Under the pieces are notes generated by a model. It saw only the letters and a program-made list of their open reading frames with translations, was not told the origin of the DNA and made no database searches. Positions 1 to 9,913 of a stretch of DNA of 64,000 bases are shown piece after piece. The stretch lies in contig JAVKOQ010000133.1 in the NCBI GenBank assembly GCA_031835245.1, positions 62,001 through 126,000 of the forward strand, written 5' to 3'. Source of the DNA: Balamuthia mandrillaris (lineage: Eukaryota; Discosea; Longamoebia; Balamuthiidae). Every line of letters begins with the position of its first letter. The first letter of the stretch is position 1. Both the position numbers and the translations under genes were made by a program.

Positions 1-401
1 AGCAGGGGCTCTCCGATGACGAGGGAGAGGCGCTGCATGGTGGAGAGGTGGAGGTAGACGAGGGAGCGCCGCTTCTCCTTCTCATCGAGGGCTTCCTTCT
101 CGGTGTACGGCAGCAGGCGAAAGAGCTTTGGGAGAGGAGAGAGGAGCGAGTTTTTTGGGTGTGGTGAAGAGGAGGAAGCAGAACGAAGAGGCGAAGCAGA
201 GGGAGAGGCGCGAGGGAGCGACTGGGGTTGAGCCCTCTTCTTGGCGGTGGGTTGTGAGGCTTTGTTCTTTGGCGGAGGGTTTGCGGCTCCTCCACTCGCG
301 GCGGAAGTCTTTTTCTTCTTCTTTTTCTTCTTGCTGCTAGCGTTGCCATTCGCGTTCGGCTGCTGCATCGGCTGAAGCGTGCTCCCTCCTTGCTCTTGCA
401 T
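1..401 (-). CDS. Partial gene, Lys/Ser/Pro-rich N-terminus of unknown protein
   Basis: One reading frame is open from an ATG at 401 down to the window edge, about 133 residues. It opens with a Gln/Asn stretch, then a run of eight lysines, then about 55 residues rich in Ser, Pro, Ala and Lys. From about residue 95 it becomes ordinary folded-looking sequence (LFRLLPYTEKEALDEKEK, then SLVYLHLSTMQRLSLVIGEP). The gene continues beyond the left edge, so no domain can be named. The basic, disordered head suggests a nuclear or nucleic-acid-binding protein, but that is only inference. A purine-rich stretch at 135-340 could be mistaken for an intron; the frame stays open through it, so I read it as exon. 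Confidence 0.5.
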   Translation of the reverse strand, partial: MQEQGGSTLQPMQQPNANGNASSKKKKKKKKTSAASGGAANPPPKNKASQPTAKKRAQPQSLPRASPSASPLRSASSSSPHPKNSLLSPLPKLFRLLPYTEKEALDEKEKRRSLVYLHLSTMQRLSLVIGEPL

Positions 402-769
402 TCTTTGTGCTTTCGCTTCCTCTGGGCTTTCCGTGACGACATGATAATGATTCTCTCATGTCTATCCCAGCCAAATTACGCAGTATCTCCTGTCCTAGCT
501 CAACGAGAATAGAACGGATAAAACTACCACCCGCAGCCGGAGTCGAACGCGCGATTTTGATGAGACTCAAAAAAAGATTGGGCTGGCGTCAAGCGTCGAA
601 CCGGCGGTAATATCAGAATTATTTTAAATTATTATTCTTTGAAAACGATAAAAATTGCGATTCAAAGGACCCGAAATGACCAATTTCAAAATTGGGTTAA
701 TATATATTAATGCGTACACTGGAGATGTTGTCGGGGATGTAAAAACAAAAAAAAAAACGTGATGCCGTG
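402..769. other. Intergenic DNA with two B-box-like motifs
   Basis: No gene is seen here. On the minus strand there are two tRNA T-arm-like motifs (GTTCGACTCC near 538-548 and GGTTCGACGC near 589-598), each followed within about 25 bases by a T-run. No full cloverleaf could be drawn. The rest is AT-rich DNA between the start of the leftmost gene and the end of the next minus-strand gene. Confidence 0.4.
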
Positions 770-1643
770 TCAGCGACGGTCTTCCCCTTGGCTTTGTTTT
801 CGTTTGCGCTCGCCAGGAGGTGGGCTTGGTGGAGAAGATGGAGGCGAGGAAGGAAGAGGAGAGGATGGACAAGAAGATGATGATGATGCGGACGAAGCAT
901 GGGATTGGGTCCGTCCGAAAGAATAGGAAGAAGCCGGGCTTCCTTCTGTTGTGGCACAATCCTCCCCGGTAAACGTTCTTCGTCGCTTTTCGGGGATCCT
1001 TCGTCGTGTGCTTTCCCTTTCTTCTCCATCCGTTGCCTTTGATGTTTTGGTTGCAGAAAACGAAATAAAGGTTAACAATGATGAAGAGAGACTTGGAAAA
1101 AAGCTAATAACCTCTTCTTCTTCCTCATACGCAGTGCCAGGAAAGGTTGTCGCAATAGAAGAATACACAGCCGATGACGATGAAGAAGAAGAAGGAACAG
1201 AAGAACGTGTTCTTCTACCATCAGTGTCGTCCTCACCAGAAGGACCAAACTGTTGTTGTGCTTGTGGGTGTCGATGGAGTGGAACCTGCTGCTGTTGTTC
1301 TTGTCGTTGTCTTGCGTGCTGTAGCAGCTGGGTGGTGAGGCCCATTTGGCCGATGGCCGTGGCGTACTCATCTGGGGTGGAGCGTTGCAGCTCTAACGCC
1401 ACCCGCAGCACTCCTACTGTACTGGTCACTATCTGTTTCGTTTGTTTTGTTGTTGAGAAAGAAATAAAGAAACCACAAAGAACTTGCCACGAGGAAGTAA
1501 AGCCTTACTTGGCGGTATTCTTCTTCGGTAAAGGTTGCTTGGGGTTGTGGAGGTTGTTGTGCTAGACCACCCAAACAAGAGGAAGGAGAAGAAGATGGAG
1601 GAGGTGGAGGAACTGCTTCTTCCTGCACGTAAGAAGAAGCCAT
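770..1643 (-). CDS. Hypothetical Ser/Pro-rich protein, two or three exons
   Basis: I do not recognise this protein. The start is the ATG at 1643 (MASSYVQEEAV). Exon 1 runs to 1509 and holds a proline run followed by FTEEEYRQ. A canonical GTAAGG donor joins in phase to an acceptor at 1433, giving IVTSTVGVLRVALELQRSTP, a probable helical core of about 60 residues ending in a Gln-rich stretch. The rest is low-complexity Ser, Glu and Pro, ending in a basic tail. An 81-base stretch at about 1036-1116 has GT and AG ends and is a multiple of three, so it could be a further intron without changing the frame. The short helical core followed by a disordered acidic/Ser tail resembles small nuclear adaptor subunits, but no family match can be claimed. 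Confidence 0.5.
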
Positions 1644-2786
1644 TTTTTGTGGTGAGTTATTGAAAACAAGAACGAGCGAAACAAAAACAGAGTGAACTTT
1701 TTGTCGCAAGGGTTGAAAAAAAAAAGAACAAAACAAACCAAAAGAGATGGCTTTCATCATAGATGTGTTTTTCGTGATAAAAAATTGCGTACCTCATCGT
1801 CGTTGCTGTCCTCTTCGTTGTGGGTATGGCAGGAGTTCGGGGGTGACGGGGGTCCTTGCATGAAAAAATGGTGGTGTGTTCTTTGTCCTTGCCTTACTCT
1901 CCTCTGTATGCCTTCGATGATAAACGATGTTCGTTAAATAATAACAGAGAGGTTATTTTTCTTTCTTCCACGTAACAGTCAACCTCTGTTTCTCAAAAAA
2001 TTCAAATAAACATAAAGAGGCGAAAAGCAGAGAGTGAATGTGCAGTACTGGTCTTTCGAAAATAAATGGCTTTGGAGAACAAAAAGAATTCGGAGTTGGT
2101 GCTTCTCTCCTTCTTCTCCTTTAACGTTTTTATAAGTATGGCACTACAATTGCTTTGTTTTTTTTTTTGTTTGAAAAAAAACGCCCCAGTTTTCATGGAA
2201 GAGCACCCAACCATCCCTTTTCTGGAGTTTTTTCTTTCTTTTTAAAAGGCAAAACGGAACATTTATGCGCTATTGCTGGGGTGCGGCCATTCAGCTAAAA
2301 CAGCATGGAGGGACGAATTTGCGTCGGACATATGTAAAAAGGAAACGAAGGGACCGATCTGGTTGGATAACAGTTGCGGTTATAGATGAATTGCATCTGG
2401 GATGTTGCTGGATACGTGACCTAAGATACACCCTGTTTCCTGGAACAGACCGATGCGGAATGCACATTCCAACGCGCTTCTTTTAGGCCAGCGGAAGTTC
2501 AAAATGTCGACACGAATTCGTTCCACTCATTCCGATCGTATTTAGCATTCCGAACATGTCAACATACGTGGACCAATCGGAAGGTGCAACGTGTACTGTC
2601 GACAAAATGTATTCCTAAAATTCCGCCGGAAAAAACGACAAACAAAAAAGCAAAACGAAAGAAAGAACAGAGAGAGGAAGAGAGAGCCAACAAACAAGTA
2701 GCGAAAAGAAAGTAGTGGAGAAAAGTAGCAGAGAGTGTTTTCTTTTCTTTTTTTTTTTGGAATCGTTTCTTTCAGGCGACTACAAA
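1644..2786. promoter_or_regulatory. Divergent 1.1-kb intergenic region with ERSE-II and TGTCGACA sites
   Basis: No gene is supported here; the open frames are short and unlike proteins. The distal half is AT-rich with poly-T. The part near the DnaJ gene holds two copies of the palindrome TGTCGACA (2505-2512 and 2597-2604). Between them, at 2567-2577, is CGTGGACCAAT, the reverse complement of the mammalian ER-stress element II (ATTGG-N-CCACG). Confidence 0.5.
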
Positions 2787-4957
2787 ATGGCATGGCAAAC
2801 CCCGGTACGGGCATGGTGCCTATTTTGTGCGGTGGTGGTGATCTACCTGGCGTTGGCCGGCAGCGACACTGGCGTACTCGCTGGCAAGGACTACTACCGT
2901 ATCTTGGTACCTTTTCCTTCTCTCTCTTCTCTCTTGTGGTTCACTGTGGAGTAAAAGCTCTTCTTGCACCCTCTGACCATGGCTCTACTACGGTTTGCAA
3001 CAGAACGTACCGAGAGACGCTTCGCAGAAACAGATCAAGAAGTCCTTCCGTGACTTGTCGATGAAGTACCATCCGGACAAGAATCCAGACCCTGAAGCTG
3101 CTGAAAAGTTTGCAGAACTGAGCGAAGGTTTGATGAAATGAGGAGTGAAGTGAAAAGACAGAGAGCAGAGAAAGGCGCAGATCAGTGTTTGCAAATGGTC
3201 AAAGAGAAAGAAGGAACGCGAGCAGGCGGTGGTAGTGGTTTATTCTTTGCTTCACATGTTGACTTGCTTTCCATAAACAGCGTACCAAATACTGTCAGAT
3301 GATGAAATGAGGCAAAAGTACGATCGTTTTGGAGAGGAAGGTATCAAAGGAGGTGGTGCAGGTGGCGGCGGCGGCGGATCCTTCCAGTTCCGTGATCCTT
3401 TCAACATGTTTCAACAATTCTTCCAAGGCGGCGCCTTTGAGTTTCGCACTACCGGTGGCGGCACTCAGTTTCATTTTGGAGGTAACTTCTTTTTTTTCTT
3501 CTTCTCTTTATTTTTCTCACTTCCATGTAACTGATTGAACATGTTGAAAAGGAGGAGGAGGAGGAGGTGGTGGAGGATACCGAAGCACCAGACAACAGAG
3601 ACAACATCAGCCACCACCACCGCCGAAAGAAGAGGAGGCTCCTCTTTACACGGGTACTGATGACGTCATTCTGCTGTCTGGCGACAGCTTTGACAAGAAT
3701 GTACTCGAACATCCTGACTTGGTGTGGCTTGTTCAATTCTATTCTCAGACTTGTACGTTATTCTTAATTTTATTTTCCTTTGCCCTTTTATTAATTTTGA
3801 CTTCTCTCTTTCGTCGTTTCTCTTTCTCTCTTTCTCTCTCTCCCTTAGGTCCACACTGCCACAAATTAGCAGAGGAATACAAGAAAGCCGCCAAGTCACT
3901 GCGCGGCATGGTCAAAGTGGCGGTGTTGGAGGATAGCCCCTCCCAAAAAGATCTTCTCATGCGGTACAACATAAAAGGGTTTCCCACCATCTTGAAGTTC
4001 CCCTACCAGGACCCAAGCACAGTCGATACGCAAAATGTTCATGTGGAGCCGATAGTATACGATGGAGCGCGTCACGCCGATGCCATTGCAGACTTTGCCG
4101 TGCGTGACCTGCCCTCCTTCGTGACCGTCCTGACGAGCCACGAGGAGATGGACACCTTCCTCAACGGGCAGAACCCGTACCAACCGGTCGTCCTGCTCTT
4201 CACCAACAAGAAGGTCAGCCCGCCGATGTTCAACGCCCTCTCCAAGGACTTTAAGGCGTTGTTCAAGTTTGGCATGATCTCCTCGGTGGATGAGCAGGGC
4301 ACCTTCCAGGACGACATCATGAAACGTTACTCGCTGGAGAAGGAGCTGCCAACGATTGTGTTTGTGGAACCCTCCAACGAACGCGTGACCGCTTATACCG
4401 GGGTGAAAACCTACCTCGAGCTGCGACGCTTTCTGGTGAAGATGTCCTCCTCGAGCGGCGCCGCCGCCCACCAGCACCACCAGCACTCGACGCAGAGCAT
4501 GGAGGCCTTCTTGGGGGAGACGTTGGAGGTCCGAGGGGACACCTTCGAGAGGCTTTGTCCCTCGGATGGCAGCGTCTTGTGCGTGGTCAGCTTGGTGGAC
4601 GCTTTGGAGAAAGCGGAGGAAGAGGAGGAGGGTGACAACAACGCGGAGCGAAGGCGGAACAGGCAAGTGCCCAAGGAGAAGATGGAAACGATGAGAAAGC
4701 TGGAGAGCAAGTATGCCAAGGACAAGTTTGAGTTTGTGTGGATGGACGCGGCGAGGCAGAGCAACTGGAGGGAGGGCATCGGTTTGGCGGAGAGCGGGGC
4801 CACGCCGCTGTTGTTCGTGTGGAACACCAAGCGAAGCAAGTTTGTGGCGTACGAAGGAAAGGACTACACGGAGGAGGCCATTTCGACCTTCTTGGACGCG
4901 GTGGTGGGAGGTGATAAGCGGTGGACCCGCCTTTCGGCTGTTCCCCAATTTGTTTAA
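2787..4957 (+). CDS. ER-resident DnaJ/thioredoxin protein (ERdj5/DNAJC10-like)
   Basis: This is probably an ER co-chaperone with disulfide oxidoreductase activity. The start at 2787 gives an N-terminal hydrophobic segment (signal peptide or anchor). The J domain follows ([22 protein letters not shown], with the HPD motif that stimulates Hsp70) and then a Gly/Phe-rich linker. A PDI-type thioredoxin domain follows, with redox motif CPHC split by an intron at about 3752-3848 and the cis-proline motif GFPT. Further C-terminal sequence looks thioredoxin-like but lacks CxxC, as in PDI b-type domains. Exons are about 2787-2906, 3004-3127, 3282-3480, 3553-3751 and 3849-4957; phases agree at each junction. 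No KDEL-like retention signal or C-terminal membrane segment is visible, unlike DNAJC16. An ER-stress-type element lies upstream. Confidence 0.85.
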
Positions 4958-5193
4958 ACAAAATAATAATTATAAATATAAATATAATTTTATCCGTTTT
5001 TTTAATAAATTTTGTTTGGCGAAGCGGCATGCTGTTCTGATTGGTCAGTTTAATGAATTAATTAACGTGATAGCTTAATAAGGTAAATATGACGTAACGA
5101 TAGCTTATATTAGGTATATGTGACGTAACGAAAGAACCAAAGAAAAAAGAAAGGAAAAATAAAAAAACAAAGATAAAATATATCCTTTGTCGA
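4958..5193. promoter_or_regulatory. Intergenic region with tandem 30-bp repeat carrying TGACGTAA
   Basis: An AT-rich 3' flank of the DnaJ gene is followed by an imperfect tandem duplication, 5069-5098 and 5099-5129. Each copy begins GATAGCTTA and ends TGACGTAAC, a CRE-like half site. The second copy ends 64 bases before the ATG of the TBC gene. Confidence 0.5.
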
Positions 5194-5713
5194 ATGGAAA
5201 GCAAAACAGTGGAAGAGAATGGCAGCAGGCCTGAGCATGATGAACAACAGCAAGCATCTGAATGTATCGCTTGGGAGACCCTGTTGGCAGACTATGACCT
5301 CCACGAACCAAGTCATGTTTGTATTATTCTGTACGTCCCAAATGGATCTAACCTCTTAGTTTCTTTGCAGATTGTTACCTCCATCTTGAAAGCAGGCGGC
5401 ATTGAACCAAGTTATAGGCCTCAAGTAATACTTTTCTTTCCTTTGCTTACGACCACCCTTTTAACAAAATATATGTATTTATAGTTTTGGTGTCATGAGT
5501 TGCTATGCACAGAGCAGGCCACCAAAAACCCAGACCTATACCAATCACTTCTCCTCCTGCCTATCTCTGACCGCAACAAAAAGTGCATTGAAATAGACCT
5601 GCCAAGAACGTACAAAAAGCTGAACTCTGAGAGGTAATGTTACGTTTTCTTGTCGTTTCTTTCTTGTCGTTTCTTTCTTGTCGTTTCTTTCTTGTCGTTT
5701 CTTTCTTGTCGTT

Positions 5714-5760
<47 letters not shown>

Positions 5761-6419
5761 CTCTTCCTATCTGTCTCTTAAACCAAAAAATGAAAGACAA
5801 AAAGTATTGTTTCGTGTGTTGAAGGCGATAGCTGTCTTTCATCCACCAATTGGATACTGTCAAGGCATGAACTTTGTGACGGGAATGATTTTGCTTGCTG
5901 GTCTTCGTGAAGAGGTATCCCCACTTGTTCTTCTTCTGTCTTTTTGTTCTTCTTCTTCGTTTTCTTTCTTAGCAGAACGAACGTTCTCCCATTCTCTATC
6001 CTCTTCCTTCGTTGCTTCGTAGCTGCTTGCTTCTTTCGTCGTCTCCTTCTTCTTAAACTTCTTTTTTCTGTTCTCTTCTTGCTACCAACACACAACATAC
6101 AAAAAAAAATATTTCAATACAAAAGGAAGCGTTTTGGGCTTTCACATCTCTTAACAAGCGATATGCTATAGGCGATTTGTTTTTGAAAGGTATTAGAGTT
6201 TTTCCTCCTGTTGGGTTTTGCTTCGTTTCTTGTTGTTGTTCTTCTTGTTCTTCTTCTTGTGCTCTTTCTTCTTGTTCTCTTTCTTCTTCTTCTTCTTCTT
6301 GTTCTTCTTGTTCTTCTTCTTCGTTCTTCTTGTTCTTCTTCTTCTTCTTCTTCTTCTTCTTCTTCTTCTTCTTCTTCTTCTTCGTTCTTCTTCGTTCTTC
6401 TTCGTTCTTCTTCGTTCTT

Positions 6420-6450
<31 letters not shown>

Positions 6451-7074
6451 TCGGTTTCTGCTCTTTATGCTGCTCCCTATGGTTTCCTCACCTGCTAGTC
6501 TCGCCGTTTCTCTCTTCTTACCGCACACAAAACTTCCTTTGCACAGGTTTACCAGGTTTAACGAAGCCTTTGGCTGACTTGGAGAAAGCACTCTCCGAAC
6601 ATCTTCCACAATTGTCCAAACACTTCGAGTTGGAGGACCTTCCTCCTCGCATGATCGGCACTAAGTGGTTTTTAGCTTTGTTCGGCACATGTTTGCCTTC
6701 CACTTTGGCTTTGCTGGTGTGGGATTGCCTCTTGTTTTGTGGATGGGATGCCGTCCTTGCTGCTGCCCTCGCCATCCTTCATACTTTTCATGGTTCTCTC
6801 CTTCCCTCTCCCTATTTTTCTCCTGTTATTCTTCGTCAGCTCTGCTTGTCTTACGTCCCTCTTCGCTTTCGAAACAGATACGCTGTTGAACCAACGGTTC
6901 GACGAGATGTTGCCGTTTTTAGGCACCAACCTCTACAAGCTGTTGAAGACAGACGAATGCTCGCAGCGTATGTTTCGGCTACACTTTGCTCATTACATCA
7001 ACCTCTTCTTCCTCTCCAAATCGACCACGGCCACACATCACAACTCCCATTGCGCTCAACAAGTTCATTCGTAG
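5194..7074 (+). CDS. TBC-domain Rab GTPase-activating protein
   Basis: A RabGAP that stimulates GTP hydrolysis on a Rab protein. The catalytic signatures are intact across exons: the Arg-finger motif IEIDLPRT (IxxDxxR) near 5590-5615, and the Gln-finger motif IGYCQGMNFVTGM near 5848-5890. Later TBC boxes follow: EAFWAFTSLNKRYAIGDLFL near 6124-6190, then LPGLTKPLADLEKAL and the WDCLLFCGWD region near 6545-6780. The last exon reads DTLLNQRFDEMLPFL and ends at 7074. At least six introns interrupt it. Three carry simple repeats: a 14-bp TTTCTTTCTTGTCG minisatellite plus a CT run at 5640-5760, and TTC repeats at 6235-6450. The protein is short (about 400 residues) with little beyond the TBC domain. 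The target Rab cannot be told from sequence. It converges with the PAC2-family gene, 121 bases apart. Confidence 0.82.
5640..5760 (+). repeat. 14-bp minisatellite plus CT microsatellite in TBC intron
   Basis: About five tandem copies of a 14-base unit (TTTCTTTCTTGTCG) are followed directly by a CT dinucleotide run of about 40 bases. Both lie inside an intron. A closely related unit occurs in an intron of the Sec14-PH gene near 60.5 kb, again with the pyrimidine strand as sense. Confidence 0.8.
6235..6450 (+). repeat. TTC trinucleotide repeat in TBC intron
   Basis: A run of TTC/TTG triplets about 215 bases long makes up most of one intron. The open frames in it (poly-Ser, poly-Phe, poly-Leu) are artefacts of the repeat. 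Confidence 0.85.
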
Positions 7075-7195
7075 GTTTTGTTGTTTAAAAAAATGAGTTA
7101 AAACAATATCCACATACAATAAAGTATCACTTTCCTCTTCACTCAACTAATGAAGAAAGAAGAAAAAACAAATAAACAGGCCTCTGCACATGTGT

Positions 7196-7390
7196 TTAAC
7201 CGTACATGTGAGAGGTGGAGGCCCGTTGAGCAGCGCGTTCGCTGCTCAGCAACTTCTCGACAGAAGCGTGCAACTGGCTGGCTTTCTCTTCGAGAGGTGA
7301 AGTATCCACCTTTTTAATAGTGCAAGAAACAAAAGCAATGTCGTCAATCACAAGAAAAATGAACACAATTAACAGAGAGACAATGAGCAT

Positions 7391-7438
<48 letters not shown>

Positions 7439-8825
7439 AAACAAACAGGAAAATAGCATACCTTGACTTCGTTGCCAGTCATAGCGCTGATGAAAGCGGT
7501 GATAGCGTCCACTACTGTTACAGCGGCGGAGGCATCGGGAAACTCTTGCGAGGTGGGACAGAGCAAGCAGCCCACGTCAGGCTCGGCAAGACTGCCTTCC
7601 GCCATTATAGCTCCCGTTATACCTTAGTTTAAAAAACAAAAACAAGAAATAAACATGAGCAAAAGGTTTGAAAAGCAAACAAACGGTTCAAAACGCAAAG
7701 AACAAAAAAAAAAGAGAAAGCGTCAGGTACCTCCAACAACAGCCTCTTCCAAGCCAGTATGTTGCAAGTCTTCCATCGTGTGGCTAAACTTCTTGTTGGT
7801 GGAGATATATTGCAGCTTAGGCTTGGCTCCAACTGGAGATTCAGAGGGAACGCCCTCAATGGTGATGATCATCGGGACCTCGTGCCTCAGAGCGAAGTCC
7901 AACAAGACCTCCGCCATCAGGTAGGAGAGCTCCGGAGGAATCTTGAACTCACAGACTACGACGACCAGGCGCTGGTCGCCAAAGATACGGACAGAGTGGG
8001 AGGGGATGCCCTTCTCGATGATGCAGCGGGAGGGGAAGAGGTGCGAAGAGATGATGGCCACGAGAGGCAGTTCCATCTGTAGGACGGATAAGTAAGGTTA
8101 GAGAGAAGAGGAGGATCAATATAAAGAACAGAGAGAGAGAGAGAGAGAGAGAGAGAAGACAGCAAGAGAAGAGACAGCAGAAGAATAAGGGAGGAGTGAA
8201 GAGCAAGAGAGAATAGAGAATAGAGAACAAGAGAGAGAGAGAGAGTGAAGCATAGGCAAAGGCAGAAGAAGCACAAGAAGAATAATAAAAAGAGCAGCAC
8301 CACTGAAAAGAAGAAGAAGAAGAAGAAGAAGAAGAAGAAGAAGAAGAAGAAGAAGAAGAACAAGAACAAGAAGAACAAGAAGATGCAGAAGAAGGGGAAG
8401 AGACGGACCTTTTCGCGTAGGTAGCCGCCGCTGAGGATGGAGGCAAGGCTGGAGGACGGGAAGGAGGTCATCATGACAGCCCCTTTGACATTGATGCTGT
8501 CCAACTCTCTCAAGACGATGCCTTGGTGCGGCGTGCCGTACTCCTTCCTGAAGCCGACCTATGAAAAGAGGGATTAACTCAAAGGCCAGCAAAAAAGATT
8601 GCTAAATGTTAGAGGAGCACCACCACGAACCTTCTTTTTCTTGTAGAAGCCGCTGCCGTGAAGCACCCTCTTTCTCGGGACGTGCTCCTTCTCCTTGCCC
8701 TTTTCCTTGTCGGCCGATTTCTTCGCCGCGGCGGGCTCCTTCTTGTCATGCACGATGAAGCCGTACTTGGCCGCCTGCTCCTTGAACTTTTTCAGCTCTT
8801 CTTCGCTCATCTTTGGCAGTTCCAT
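7196..8825 (-). CDS. PAC2-family protein (proteasome assembly chaperone 2-like)
   Basis: Five exons read from the ATG at 8825. The head is basic (MELPKMSEEELKKFKEQAAK, then a Lys-rich linker). The core follows the PAC2 pattern: KGAVMMTSFPSSSLASIL, then VRIFGDQRLVVVVCEFKIPP, then FALRHEVPMIITIEGVPSE, then GGITGAIMAEGSLAEPDVG and FPDASAAVTVVDAI, ending in a helical tail at 7196. The layout resembles human PSMG2, which partners PSMG1 to start assembly of the 20S proteasome alpha ring. Archaeal PbaA/B relatives share the fold, so a more general PAC2-type protein is possible. The N-terminal Lys-rich extension of about 65 residues is extra compared with PSMG2. Introns hold GA runs at 7396-7438 and 8128-8157 and a GAA run at 8308-8360. 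Confidence 0.65.
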
Positions 8826-9083
8826 TCTGTCTTTGTCTTCTCTCTGTGTGTGTGTTTCTACAATAAAAATTAAATTTTTTTCTTATATTGACTGAAAAAA
8901 AATGGTTGGGGAACGAGCCGCTTCAATTTGGTCCTATCATGTCGACATGAGGTACGCCAAAGTTCTCGTGTCGACAAACCAAAAGAAGGAAACTTTAAAA
9001 AAAAAAGATTAGTTCAACTTTACCCAAGATTAAAGACCGGTCCCCACAAACCAAAAAAAAAACAAACAAAAAATACACACATA
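8826..9083. promoter_or_regulatory. Divergent promoter with two TGTCGACA palindromes
   Basis: This spacer separates the starts of the PAC2-family gene and the transposase-like gene. It holds two copies of TGTCGACA, at 8940-8947 (inside a perfect 12-bp palindrome, CATGTCGACATG, 8938-8949) and at 8969-8976. Poly-A/T runs flank them. Confidence 0.55.
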
Positions 9084-9879
9084 ATGGGCAAGCTTGTTAC
9101 GCAACAGGGGATCACCGCCAGCAAAGAACGCTTTTTGTTACTACGAAACCAAGCTTTTGGAAAACAAAAGGGAGGCCAACGTAAACGGACTGTGGCGCAG
9201 AGCAAGCGTTTGCTTGAGGAACTTAGTGGAGGTTTGTTCTACCTGCAATGCTGACGCCCTTGGTTCATGGTGCAGCTGTTCCACTTTGTGTTAACCAAAT
9301 CCATTCACACAACTGGATGAAGGTGAGGTTGGAAAACTGCTGAGCGAGCTTCTTCAAAGCAACTGGGGCCGCCCAATCTTGCAGGAGATCGAAGAAAACG
9401 CCCTCCGTCCCATTGCCCAAGCCGTTCAACTCGGTTACAAGGCTTCTAAAAGGCGGCAACGGTCCCAGTGGTTGTCTGTCCTGCGCAGTGCTGCTACCTT
9501 TGTCTCTGCCAAGGAATGGCGAAGCCTTGGGGCTGACTTTACAAGCAAGGCATGGTACGTTCTCTTTTGTTACTATGGAGTACTTGTTCCTTACACCATT
9601 TATCGCTCACTACACATTGCTGTTGTCATCGCCATCGCCATCGCCATCGCCATCGCCATCGCCATCGCCATCACCATCGCCATCGCCATCGCCATCGCCA
9701 TCGCCATCGCCATCGCCATCGCCATCACCATCGCCATCGCCATCGCCATCGCCATCGCCATCGCCATCGCCATCGCCATCGCCATCGCCATCGCCATCGC
9801 CATCGCCATCGCCATCGCCATCGCCATCGCCATCGCCATCGCCATCGCCATCGCCATCGCCATCGCCATCGCCCACTTG

Positions 9880-9913
<34 letters not shown>

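Noticed and set aside
5175-5186. ATATCCTTTG as an AT-AC U12-type donor upstream of the TBC gene
   Set aside because: It lies just before the chosen ATG with no matching AC acceptor or branch site, so chance is the simplest reading.
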